Program-made: the position numbers and the translations under genes
In this document: in pieces, positions 1-8,009 of the stretch
Layout of the letters: the number at the start of each line of letters is the position of its first letter
Position numbering within the stretch: position 1 is the first letter of the stretch
Notes under the pieces: generated by a model
Database searches by the model: none
Seen by the model: only the letters and a program-made list of their open reading frames with translations
Told to the model about the DNA's origin: nothing
From: Paenibacillus sp. N3.4
Lineage (GTDB): Bacteria > Bacillota > Bacilli > Paenibacillales > NBRC-103111
Length of the DNA stretch: 64,000 nucleotides
Direction: 5' to 3'
Assembly (NCBI RefSeq): GCF_008017805.1
Contig: NZ_VRTT01000024.1
Span: 29,528-93,527, forward strand

Positions 1-7
1 ATACCAG

Positions 8-691
8 ATGCGCCAATTAAAAGGCATAAAAATACTGCTCGTCGATGACGAGCCTCATATCTTGGAATTTCTTGAATTAGGGTTGACGAATGAAGGCTTT
101 GAGGTCATGACAGCACAAGATGGCATTAGTGCAATCACAGCCTGCAACAAGTTCCAGCCTCACATTGCTATTTTGGACGTGATGATGCCTGGGATGGACG
201 GATTCGAAGTGTGCCGCATGATTAAAAAGACGGATAACGTCGCTGTCATTATGTTGACGGCTAAGGATGAAGTAGACGATCGGGTCAAGGGACTTACCCT
301 TGGTGCCGATGATTATATGATCAAGCCATTCAGCTTTGAGGAGCTGCTGGCCCGGATATATGCACGGATTCGCAATCATTTTCCAAATTTGTTCGGTGAA
401 GTGATCATCGGACCGCTTCGCATGGATGACCGTCGTAAAGAAATTAGCTTGTATGATAAGGTGTTGGAGCTTTCGCCAACGGAATACGAGCTGCTCAAAT
501 TTATGTCGATTAATCATGGGCTTGTTTTAAGTAAAACGATGATCCTTGATAAAGTGTGGGGCTATGATTTCGGTGGTGAGGAGAACATCGTCGAGGTGTA
601 CATACGCTCCCTTCGCGATAAATTAGGAGATAAGGAACATAAGCTGATCCGCACGATTCGAGGCGCTGGCTATCGGATGGATTTGACATGA
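8..691 (+). CDS. OmpR/PhoB-family response regulator
   Basis: Cytoplasmic DNA-binding response regulator of 227 residues. The receiver domain (about residues 7-120) keeps the acidic pair D13-D14, the phospho-acceptor D57 (context AILDVMMPG), the switch Thr in MLTAKD and the Lys in MIKPF. A winged-helix effector domain follows (about 130-225, ending RTIRGAGYRM). The start ATG lies 8 bases into the window, so its ribosome site and promoter cannot be seen. The stop overlaps the start of the kinase gene by ATGA, so the two are translationally coupled. The target genes are unknown. The two phased TTCAG operators at 9.7 and 11.1 kb are of the kind OmpR-family proteins bind, so this protein is one candidate for them. 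Confidence 0.93.
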   Translation: MRQLKGIKILLVDDEPHILEFLELGLTNEGFEVMTAQDGISAITACNKFQPHIAILDVMMPGMDGFEVCRMIKKTDNVAVIMLTAKDEVDDRVKGLTLGADDYMIKPFSFEELLARIYARIRNHFPNLFGEVIIGPLRMDDRRKEISLYDKVLELSPTEYELLKFMSINHGLVLSKTMILDKVWGYDFGGEENIVEVYIRSLRDKLGDKEHKLIRTIRGAGYRMDLT

Positions 692-2238
692 AGCGGCGGG
701 GCCGGTTTTCCGAAAATTTTGTTACCGGTTCGCTGAAGTTTCAGTTGTTGTCGCGATCATTGTTAATTATGTCGGTGCTGCTGCTGCTCATCGGTGTATT
801 TCAATATATTTTTATGCAGCAGTTTTTGTATAAAAATAAGGCGGAAACGATTCGCAATCAGCTTGCGACATTACCGCCCAACACTTGGCAGCGAGCAGGG
901 GCATCGCCCGATCGTGGCTTAAATCCGTTCATACCTAGGCGGGATACCAACCGGGATACCAACCGTACAGACAACTTGAACGGAAACGGAGAGTATCCCC
1001 GCATTTTTGTTCCTGATTTATCGATTGCTTTGATCGATAGAGAGGGTAATTACAAGCTGCTTTCTACGGAGGGTGGGGCTTCTCCTTTTCAATTATCCAA
1101 GGAAGAATATCAGCAGTTATTGAAATCGAAGGAAAGGCCTGGCGATAAGGTTTTGAAGGATAAAGACGGTAACAGCCAGTTAATTGTCTTTCACCAATTC
1201 GGGGGTAATCCAGATAGAGCCCAAGGCTTTCAAGGCATTATTCAAGCAAACACAAGCACCAAGCAGCTTCAGGACGTGCTTCTCCAGCAATTGTCTATAT
1301 TTCTCCTCTTATCCATGCTAGCGCTTATCGGAGGATTGTTGGGTTTTCTGCCTGTATTAAGACGGACTTTGGTTCCTCTATCCAATATGGTGGATACGGT
1401 GAAGCAAATCGATGCAGGTAGTTTGGGTGAACGCTTTCCCGCTCATCAGGGGCAAGTGGAAATAGATCGTCTAGCGACCTCCTTTAATAGTATGCTAGAG
1501 CGATTGGAGTTTTCTTTTGAGGCGGAAAAAGAAGCAAAAGAGCAGATGCGCCGCTTCGCGGCGGACGCTTCGCATGAGCTTCGTACACCATTAACTTCGA
1601 TTCATGGTTTTCTGGAGGTCCTTCTTCGCGGGGCGTATCAGCAGCCGGAGCCTTTGCTTAAAGCGCTGAAGAGCATGCATGGCGAATCGGTACGCATCAA
1701 TAAGCTGGTCGAGGATTTACTGCTGCTTGCTCGGCTAGATAGGACACCCTCCTTCCAAAAGACGGAAGGGGTATTGGACGAAATGCTTCACGACATGGAA
1801 CATCAGCTTCGTTTGCTGGCAGGGGAGAGAACGGTCACCTTTGCGTTAGAACCAGAGAGCCATTGTTTCTATGATGCTGATAAAATTAAGCAGGTCGTGC
1901 TCAATTTATTTCAAAACGCGGTTCAGCATACGCACCCAACCACAGGTCAAGTAGCGCTCTCATTAGTGAAGATGGGTGAGGGTGTCGAAATAGCTGTGCA
2001 AGATAATGGACCAGGTATAGCTCCCGAGCATCTTGCTCATTTGTTCGATCGTTTTTACCGCATTGATTCCTCACGCGTAAGACGGAATGGCGGTGCCGGG
2101 CTAGGTCTTTCCATTACTCGTTCCATCGTAGAGCTTCATGGCGGAGCGATAGGAGTGGAAAGTGCGTTAGGTGAAGGAAGTATTTTTAAAGTATGGATTC
2201 CAATAGGTAAAAAAGATAGCCTTATTCCGACTAAATGA
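688..2238 (+). CDS. HAMP-containing sensor histidine kinase
   Basis: Membrane sensor kinase (516 aa) paired with the preceding regulator. There is a first membrane segment at about residues 20-45, an extracellular sensor region to about 195 with a hydrophilic Arg/Asn/Asp-rich stretch, and a second membrane segment at about 200-222. HAMP follows, then the H-box (ASHELRTPLTS), N-box (NLFQNAVQHT), G1 (QDNGPGIA), F (LFDRFYR) and G2 (GGAGLGLSI). All catalytic boxes are intact. The sensor region resembles no ligand-binding domain I recognise, so the signal is unknown. A hairpin terminator includes the stop codon. Confidence 0.93.
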   Translation: MKRRGRFSENFVTGSLKFQLLSRSLLIMSVLLLLIGVFQYIFMQQFLYKNKAETIRNQLATLPPNTWQRAGASPDRGLNPFIPRRDTNRDTNRTDNLNGNGEYPRIFVPDLSIALIDREGNYKLLSTEGGASPFQLSKEEYQQLLKSKERPGDKVLKDKDGNSQLIVFHQFGGNPDRAQGFQGIIQANTSTKQLQDVLLQQLSIFLLLSMLALIGGLLGFLPVLRRTLVPLSNMVDTVKQIDAGSLGERFPAHQGQVEIDRLATSFNSMLERLEFSFEAEKEAKEQMRRFAADASHELRTPLTSIHGFLEVLLRGAYQQPEPLLKALKSMHGESVRINKLVEDLLLLARLDRTPSFQKTEGVLDEMLHDMEHQLRLLAGERTVTFALEPESHCFYDADKIKQVVLNLFQNAVQHTHPTTGQVALSLVKMGEGVEIAVQDNGPGIAPEHLAHLFDRFYRIDSSRVRRNGGAGLGLSITRSIVELHGGAIGVESALGEGSIFKVWIPIGKKDSLIPTK

Positions 2239-2258
2239 AGTCGGGTAAGGCTTTTTTT
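2218..2258 (+). terminator. Rho-independent terminator overlapping the kinase stop codon
   Basis: An inverted repeat (AGCCTTATTCCGACT with AGTCGGGTAAGGCT) around a 6-base loop is followed by a run of T. The TGA of the histidine kinase lies in the hairpin, so the two-component transcript ends here. Confidence 0.85.
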
Positions 2259-2369
2259 ACATGCAAAAAAGGAGATGAGAGCAAGGCCGTTGTTCAGCTT
2301 GAGCCAGCCCTTCGAGCCGAAGCACACGTCAAGTTTCTGTGAGCTGCGTGCATGCAAAGCAGCCTGTTT

Positions 2370-2700
2370 GCAACGATAACGCTGTTTTTCCGCGTTACAG
2401 CAGTCAGCAGAAGCAGAAGCGCTCCTGCAACGCGGAAAACCGTGCTTACAGATAGAAAAGTAGCTCATAAAGTGACATGACCAAGAGGTTACGCTGTTTT
2501 TCCGCGTTACAGCAGCCAGCAATAGCAGAAGCGCTCCTGTAACGCGGAAAACCGTGCTTACAGATAAAGAAAAGTAGACCCCAAAGTGAAACACCTAAGA
2601 AGATAACATTTGTTTCAGGGTTACAGTTATCAGTAAGAGCAACAACGCCATGTAAAGCTAAATATGCTTACACTTACAGCTAGAACAATCTGAGTCCCAA
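2370..2700. repeat. Array of three ~112-bp palindromic intergenic repeats
   Basis: Two close copies start with ACGCTGTTTTTCCGCG at 2379 and 2491, and a diverged third starts near 2606 (spacing 112 and 115 bp). Each unit has a left arm near GTTTTCCGCGTTACAG, a middle CAGTCAGnnnnAGCAG, a right arm that complements the left (in the second copy CTGTAACGCGGAAAAC), then CGTGCTTACAGATA and AAAGTGA. The arms would form a stem of about 15 bp. Related arrays occur at about 17.95-18.42 kb and 63.83-64.0 kb. No credible gene overlaps it. The rest of 2259-2844 shows only a possible regulatory motif near 2767. Confidence 0.8.
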
Positions 2701-2766
2701 ACGGTTTTTCTTAACTATTTTCACCAATGAGCCCCAACGTTCTCTAGGGGATAGAAGTAAAAATAG

Positions 2767-2785
2767 TGCACACTTTCGTAAAAAT
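2767..2785 (+). promoter_or_regulatory. Possible operator of the sugar ABC genes, copy 1
   Basis: TGCACA, six variable bases, T, one base, then AAAAT. The same arrangement recurs at 4668-4686 upstream of the binding-protein gene of this cluster. It could be a site for the AraC-type regulator encoded at 8010. This is only inferred from the shared motif and position. Confidence 0.3.
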
Positions 2786-2853
2786 CGTCGGCGTGAAAGC
2801 GAAGATAGGGACGCTATAGTAGGGATATAACAAATAACTGGGGTGTGAGCATC

Positions 2854-3792
2854 ATGTCTATGGCAATAGAGAAGTCCAAGTCATCAAATCAGACACCGGA
2901 ACGATTCTGGAACCATCGCCGCAAGGAAGCCTTCTTTGGCTGGATGTTTCTGGCTCCCGAATTTATCGGCACGTTGATGTTTGGCGTTTTCCCAATTCTA
3001 TTCTCGCTGTATTTAAGCTTTAGTGATTGGAATTTGGTCGGAGGGCTGTCGACGATTAAATTCGCGGGGCTCGATAATTTCAAAATGCTGTTTGAGGATG
3101 ACAAGTTCTTATTAGCTCTAAAAAATAATTTTACGTATACGCTCATCGTTGTGCCGGTCGGATTATTTCTTGCTTTGATTTTATCTGTATTGATTCATTC
3201 GCGCGTATATGGACAGAGTTATTTCAAAATTGTATTTTTCATTCCGTACATCTCGTCGATTATTGCACTCGGCGCAGTATGGAGCGCCTTGTACCATCCA
3301 TCGCAAGGGCCGATTAATCGTTTGCTGATGAGTATAGGCATCACAGACCCTCCAAAATGGTTGGCAGATACTCATTATTCTCTCTATGCCATCATCATAA
3401 TAGCGATCTGGGCAGCGCTTGGCTATCAAATTATTATCTTCATTGCTGGCTTAACGAACATTCCGGATGAATTGTATGAAGCGGCAAGTATCGATGGGGC
3501 GACGTCTATTCAGCAATTTTTCCGTATTACGTTGCCTTTGTTAGGTCCGACAACATCGTTCTTGTTTATTACAACCTTGATGTCATCCTTCAAGGTATTT
3601 GACCTTATCTCTTTCCTGACAGGTGGAGGTCCTAACGATTCCTCGACTGTGCTCGTCTACCGTATCTACGAGGAAGGCTTTCTCAATTTCCGCATGGGTT
3701 ACGCATCGGCCATTTCCTGGGTGTTGTTCCTGATAGTTGGCATCATCACGGCCATTACATGGAAATTTCAAAATAAAAACAGCTCTGTTTAA
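2854..3792 (+). CDS. Sugar ABC transporter permease (MalF/UgpA type)
   Basis: Inner-membrane subunit of a carbohydrate uptake ABC transporter, about 312 aa with six hydrophobic segments. The EAA loop that docks the ATPase reads EAASIDGATSIQQFFRITLP in the second half. I prefer the ATG at 2854 because GGGGTG lies 8 bases upstream; an in-frame GTG at 2845 is too close to that site. It is the first gene of the order permease, permease, binding protein, kinase, regulator. No ATPase gene is linked, so the importer probably uses a shared MsmX-like ATPase encoded elsewhere. Confidence 0.93.
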   Translation: MSMAIEKSKSSNQTPERFWNHRRKEAFFGWMFLAPEFIGTLMFGVFPILFSLYLSFSDWNLVGGLSTIKFAGLDNFKMLFEDDKFLLALKNNFTYTLIVVPVGLFLALILSVLIHSRVYGQSYFKIVFFIPYISSIIALGAVWSALYHPSQGPINRLLMSIGITDPPKWLADTHYSLYAIIIIAIWAALGYQIIIFIAGLTNIPDELYEAASIDGATSIQQFFRITLPLLGPTTSFLFITTLMSSFKVFDLISFLTGGGPNDSSTVLVYRIYEEGFLNFRMGYASAISWVLFLIVGIITAITWKFQNKNSSV

Positions 3793-3825
3793 CAGGGAAT
3801 GAAGTGGAAAGAAGGTGTTGCTTCA

Positions 3826-4656
3826 ATGAAATCAATCCAAATTTCTAAACTGGTTACAACCGTAATCATGGCTTTGTTTTCCGTTGTATTTCTGATTCCG
3901 CTATTGTGGATGATCTCAGCGGCCTTCAAATATGAAGCAGACGTCATGACGTACCCGATTCAGTGGATCCCAACCCGCTTTCATGTTATCGCCAACTTTA
4001 AAGAGGTATGGCTGGGCCGCGTTCCTTTCTCGCTTTTTTATTGGAACTCGTTCAAGCTGTCTGCGCTCATGACATTGGCTACGCTCTTTTTTTCTTCGAT
4101 GGCCGCTTATTCCTTTACGAAGCTGCAATTTCGCGGGCGCGACGCAGCGTTCATCCTTTTGTTGTCCTGTATGATTATTCCGAATGAGGCGACGCTTGTC
4201 CCACGTTACCTTTTGTTAAAATGGCTGCACTTGTATAATACACATGCAGGCCTCATTCTGATGGGGATGTTCTCTATTTACTTCACCTTTCTACTCCGTC
4301 AATTCATGATGGGGATTCATAACGAATATATCGAGGCTGCCAAAATCGACGGTGCGGGACACTTTCTCATCTATGCCCGTATCATGCTGCCACTAACCAA
4401 ACCGATACTAGCGACGGTGGCGATTATCAAATTCATTTGGATGTGGAATGATTATCAAGGACCGCTCATTTTCCTAATCAAGCAGAAGCTGTTTCCGATT
4501 CCGCTCGGCATTCAGCTGTTTAAAAATGATTATGCCGATAATTATGCTGTGCTGATGATGGCATCATTGGCCGCAATTATACCTCTGTTGATCATTTTCA
4601 TTGTTTTGCAAAAGCAGGTCATCAAGGGAATTGCCATCGGGGGCGTCAAAGGATAA
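3826..4656 (+). CDS. Sugar ABC transporter permease (MalG/UgpE type)
   Basis: Second membrane subunit of the importer (about 276 aa), partner of the preceding permease and probably cotranscribed with it. The first hydrophobic segment is at about residues 10-30. The EAA motif reads EYIEAAKIDGAGHFLIYARI, and the C-terminus KGIAIGGVKG is typical of MalG-type subunits. GAAGGTG upstream fits the ATG at 3826 better than the in-frame ATG at 3799, which would add nine polar residues. Together with the lipoprotein at 4760 it forms a CUT1-type uptake system. The substrate cannot be told from sequence. Confidence 0.92.
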   Translation: MKSIQISKLVTTVIMALFSVVFLIPLLWMISAAFKYEADVMTYPIQWIPTRFHVIANFKEVWLGRVPFSLFYWNSFKLSALMTLATLFFSSMAAYSFTKLQFRGRDAAFILLLSCMIIPNEATLVPRYLLLKWLHLYNTHAGLILMGMFSIYFTFLLRQFMMGIHNEYIEAAKIDGAGHFLIYARIMLPLTKPILATVAIIKFIWMWNDYQGPLIFLIKQKLFPIPLGIQLFKNDYADNYAVLMMASLAAIIPLLIIFIVLQKQVIKGIAIGGVKG

Positions 4657-4667
4657 GGTCGAAAAAT

Positions 4668-4686
4668 TGCACAAAAAAATCAAAAT
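4668..4686 (+). promoter_or_regulatory. Possible operator of the sugar ABC genes, copy 2
   Basis: TGCACA-N6-T-N-AAAAT, matching the motif at 2767-2785 with identical internal spacing. It lies in the 103-base gap before the binding-protein gene, which suggests that this gene also has its own regulated transcript. Confidence 0.3.
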
Positions 4687-4759
4687 TATACACGGTTTGA
4701 TCGTAAATTCCATTGTATGATGCAACTGAACATAAATTATAGCCTATGGGGGTAGTCAA

Positions 4760-6130
4760 ATGAAAAAGGTACAGACCGTTCTTCTTGGAAGCGTCATCAT
4801 GAGTATGTCAGTCTTGAGTGCTTGCGGTTCATCGACAACTACGAATACGAGTGCTCCTTCTGCGTCGGCAGGAGCTACAGCGGCAGCTTCGGCTAAGCCC
4901 GCACAGAATGTTACACTTAAATATTATAATTGGGATAATGATGTACAAGCGGCGTCTACCAAAAAGCTGATCGAGAACTTCCAAGCCAAAAATCCGACGA
5001 TTAAAGTAGAGTCTATTGCGCTAGTACCAGGCAACTCCGTTGAAACCCTGAAAAAGATGGACGTTACGATGTCCTCGGGTGAGCAAGTCGACATTGTGGC
5101 AATGCCAAGTATTGAAGAGGTTATGGCGAGAGCCGGACAAAATGTGCTTGCTCCGCTGGATGATTTCTATACGAAGGATAATGTGAAGCCGGAAGAAGAG
5201 TACTATATCAATCCGAAAATGAAAGGCAAGTACTACGCAACGATGGTGAACTCCAGCGACTGGTTTGTGTTGTTGAACGCGGATGCGCTGAAAGAAGCCA
5301 ACCTGCAGGTACCGACATTCGGTTGGACGTGGGACGACTTCCGCGACTATGCGAAAAAGTTGACCAAAGGCGAAGGCAATGATAAACGTTACGGTGCGTA
5401 TTTCCATGGTTGGGGTGAATATACGAACCCGATCGTTTACACAGATAAGAAGAATCCTTATTTGAACGCTGACTTGAAACCACAATTTGATGATCCTTCC
5501 TTCAAATACTTCTTTAATTTGCGCCGCACGATGGAAAAGGATGATAAGTCGGTGAAGTCGTTGGCTGATGTCATTGGCGCTAAACTGGACTACAAAAATG
5601 AGTTTATTAGTGGTAAGGCAGCCATGTTGATGACAGCGACCTTCATCATTCCGAACATCGGTGATACAGCGAAATATCCGCATACCTTTAAAACCGTCGT
5701 TGCTCCGCTGCCTCGTTCCTCCAAGGACGCTCCGGCGGGATTGACCAATATCGGCGGAAACTACACAGCCATTGCGGCAACTTCCAAATACAAAGAGCAG
5801 GCTTATCAATTCATCCGCTATATGTCGACAGAGCAAGAGGCACGCGTTGAATTGTCCGGCTGGAAAAAAGGCGATTCCAAAGTAGTTATCGATCGTTTAT
5901 ATGGTTCCTTAAAGGAACTTATCGATCTGCCATCTTTAACTTCGACACTGAATGATAAACAAGTGAAAACTTCCTTCTCTTCCGATATTGCGATCTCTTA
6001 TGGAGCTCAATTGAAGAAAGTGATGGAGAATGGCTTCTCCAAATTCATGCTCGATAATGTTTCTGCGGATGATACACAAAAGTGGATGCAGGATGAAGCG
6101 GATAAAGTGATTAAACAAGCGGGGAAATAA
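4760..6130 (+). CDS. Extracellular sugar-binding lipoprotein
   Basis: Family-1 solute-binding protein (456 aa) that delivers sugar to the two permeases. The N-terminus has a lipoprotein signal with lipobox LSAC at about residues 18-21, then a Ser/Thr/Ala-rich linker to about residue 45 and a full-length binding fold. The ribosome site GGGGG lies about 8 bases before the ATG. A strong terminator follows, so the downstream kinase/regulator pair probably has a separate or read-through transcript. Highly expressed binding proteins in such clusters often have their own promoter; the separate gap with a repeated motif fits that. Confidence 0.95.
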   Translation: MKKVQTVLLGSVIMSMSVLSACGSSTTTNTSAPSASAGATAAASAKPAQNVTLKYYNWDNDVQAASTKKLIENFQAKNPTIKVESIALVPGNSVETLKKMDVTMSSGEQVDIVAMPSIEEVMARAGQNVLAPLDDFYTKDNVKPEEEYYINPKMKGKYYATMVNSSDWFVLLNADALKEANLQVPTFGWTWDDFRDYAKKLTKGEGNDKRYGAYFHGWGEYTNPIVYTDKKNPYLNADLKPQFDDPSFKYFFNLRRTMEKDDKSVKSLADVIGAKLDYKNEFISGKAAMLMTATFIIPNIGDTAKYPHTFKTVVAPLPRSSKDAPAGLTNIGGNYTAIAATSKYKEQAYQFIRYMSTEQEARVELSGWKKGDSKVVIDRLYGSLKELIDLPSLTSTLNDKQVKTSFSSDIAISYGAQLKKVMENGFSKFMLDNVSADDTQKWMQDEADKVIKQAGK

Positions 6131-6141
6131 CAGGCTGAAAC

Positions 6142-6176
6142 AGGGGATAGGGCGAAAATTCGCCTTATCCCTTTGT
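6142..6176 (+). terminator. Terminator after the sugar-binding lipoprotein gene
   Basis: AGGGGATAGGGCGAA pairs with TTCGCCTTATCCCTT across a 2-base loop, a near-perfect 15-bp stem followed by TTTG. The short T-run suggests partial read-through into the kinase gene. Confidence 0.75.
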
Positions 6177-6245
6177 CAATGAAAGGACGTCGCCTTTATA
6201 ATAGAAAGACACATTCCGTTCGGGGAAATGAAGGAGAGGTCCCGC

Positions 6246-7946
6246 ATGATTCCAAAGTTTCGTTCTTCCTTTTACCGACGCATCCAGATATCGTTTCTCC
6301 TGCTAATTTTGCTGCCGACGGTGTTGGTATCTTTCTATAATTATTCAACGACGAACCGCGATGTCAAAGAAAAAATGACGCTTAGCAATGAATCGGTGCT
6401 TGCAGTCATGGGCAAGGATTTAAATAAAATGATTGATGATCTGACCTTTGCCTCTAACTTTTTCGTGCAGGATACGAATGTAAGGCTGCAGCTGCGCAGC
6501 TTTGCCGATGTCAAGGCGATTGATACCTTCGCGAAGTTGAACGATTACCAGAAGATCAAAGATTTCTTTAGTCTCATTACGGCTAAAACGATGAATCGAG
6601 ATATCATTATGTATCTAGCGAACCGATCGGATTTTATTGTGCAATCTGCGGATAGCTATGAGCCAAGCGATATTATCTATGACTGGAATCAGGTTAAGCC
6701 TCGTGTTGATGTGGACAAACCCAAATTCATCCAGTGGCTTGGTTTGGTGAATGGAAGCGGCAAACAGGGGCGTATTTATTATATGTCTCGCGTCCTGCGT
6801 GACTCGGATGATAATGCCCTGCTAGCTACCCTTCTGATTGGTATACCTGAGACGTATTTCGATCAGTTTTTTGGGCAAGCGCCTTCAGGAAACTTGAGCT
6901 TATTTGATGTAAATGGGCAAAGCATCGCGGGAAATACCCATATTCCGTATGAGCGCAAGGAGTCAGATCGTCGTAATATCCGCAGTGAGCTAATGATTGA
7001 TAAGGCGGGCTGGAAGCTCGTCTATGAGACACCGAGTTCCCAAGTAACGGGGCAGATTTCACGCACGTTTTATATCTCGCTAATCATTATTTTGCCTTTT
7101 TTTATTTTGTTTTGGATGATCTCCTTTTTCATCGCTCAGCGATTATATCGCCCTGTGAGACTGCTGCAGCGAGGTGCGCGGCAGTTCGGCGAAGGCAATC
7201 GTTCGCTGCGTTTTCAAGTGGAGGGCAGAGACGAAATGGCGGAGCTCGGTCAAACGCTGAATGTAATGCTGGATCAGATCAATGAGCTCATAAGCGGTAT
7301 TGAGCAGGAGCAAGAGCAGAAGCGGGTGATGGAGCTGCAGGCACTATTTGCCCAAATCCGTCCGCATTTTCTGCTGAATACGCTGAATTCGATCAAATGC
7401 AATCTCAGTTTGGCTGAGGATGCTGTGCATAGCGGGCAGATCGATTCACTGATGAGTATGCTGCGAGCTTATATGCGCATTCATGAACCGGCTACCTTGG
7501 AAAGCGAGTGTAGGCTGCTTGTTCATTATGTGGATATTATGAAAATGCGCAGTGATCTGCCGGTGGAGCTGGATATCTCGATAGCTGATGAAGTTGCTAG
7601 CATTGAAGTTCCAAAGCTGCTGCTGCAGCCTATTGTGGAGAATGCTATCGTGCACGGCTTGGCGGATTCAGAAACGGAACCGAGAATTACGCTTGAGGCG
7701 TGCGAGAGGAATGGCATGCTGGAAATCAGTGTGCAGGATAACGGCAAGGGCATCACGCCTTCCAGACTGCAAGAATTAAATGAACTTTTGGAACAAGGCA
7801 ATGGTGAACCCCAAGCTTCGTACAAAAGAATCGGGCTTCTGAATGTTATGCAAAGGCTGCAGCTAACTTATGGCCCCTCTGCCAAGATACGTTTAGAAAA
7901 CAATAAGGAACAAGGAACATTGGTGCTCCTTCGAATTCCGCTGTAA
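6246..7946 (+). CDS. YesM-like sensor histidine kinase
   Basis: Membrane kinase of about 566 aa. There are membrane segments at about residues 8-30 and 280-305 with a large extracellular sensor domain between them, then HAMP, a His_kinase domain (QIRPHFLLNTLNSIK, phospho-accepting His) and an HATPase domain (LLLQPIVENAIVHGL, QDNGKGI). AAGGAGAGG precedes the ATG at 6246; the upstream in-frame ATG at 6228 has no such site. By family precedent these kinases sense, with a binding protein, the substrate of a neighbouring ABC importer and phosphorylate an AraC-type regulator, here the next gene. Confidence 0.92.
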   Translation: MIPKFRSSFYRRIQISFLLLILLPTVLVSFYNYSTTNRDVKEKMTLSNESVLAVMGKDLNKMIDDLTFASNFFVQDTNVRLQLRSFADVKAIDTFAKLNDYQKIKDFFSLITAKTMNRDIIMYLANRSDFIVQSADSYEPSDIIYDWNQVKPRVDVDKPKFIQWLGLVNGSGKQGRIYYMSRVLRDSDDNALLATLLIGIPETYFDQFFGQAPSGNLSLFDVNGQSIAGNTHIPYERKESDRRNIRSELMIDKAGWKLVYETPSSQVTGQISRTFYISLIIILPFFILFWMISFFIAQRLYRPVRLLQRGARQFGEGNRSLRFQVEGRDEMAELGQTLNVMLDQINELISGIEQEQEQKRVMELQALFAQIRPHFLLNTLNSIKCNLSLAEDAVHSGQIDSLMSMLRAYMRIHEPATLESECRLLVHYVDIMKMRSDLPVELDISIADEVASIEVPKLLLQPIVENAIVHGLADSETEPRITLEACERNGMLEISVQDNGKGITPSRLQELNELLEQGNGEPQASYKRIGLLNVMQRLQLTYGPSAKIRLENNKEQGTLVLLRIPL

Positions 7947-8009
7947 TGAAGGCAGCTAAGGTAGAAATGTGTGTCATTCAGCATGAAGAAGCAGATTGGA
8001 GGAATTCGC

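Noticed and set aside
2136..2594. 152-residue minus-strand reading frame
   Set aside because: It runs across the kinase 3' end and the palindromic repeats, has no ribosome site and no protein-like composition.
2370..2700. CRISPR array
   Set aside because: The repeat unit is about 112 bp with internal pairing and no unique spacers of constant length; no cas genes are near.
5021..5836. 271-residue minus-strand reading frame
   Set aside because: It is the complement of the sugar-binding protein gene, whose product is clearly recognisable.
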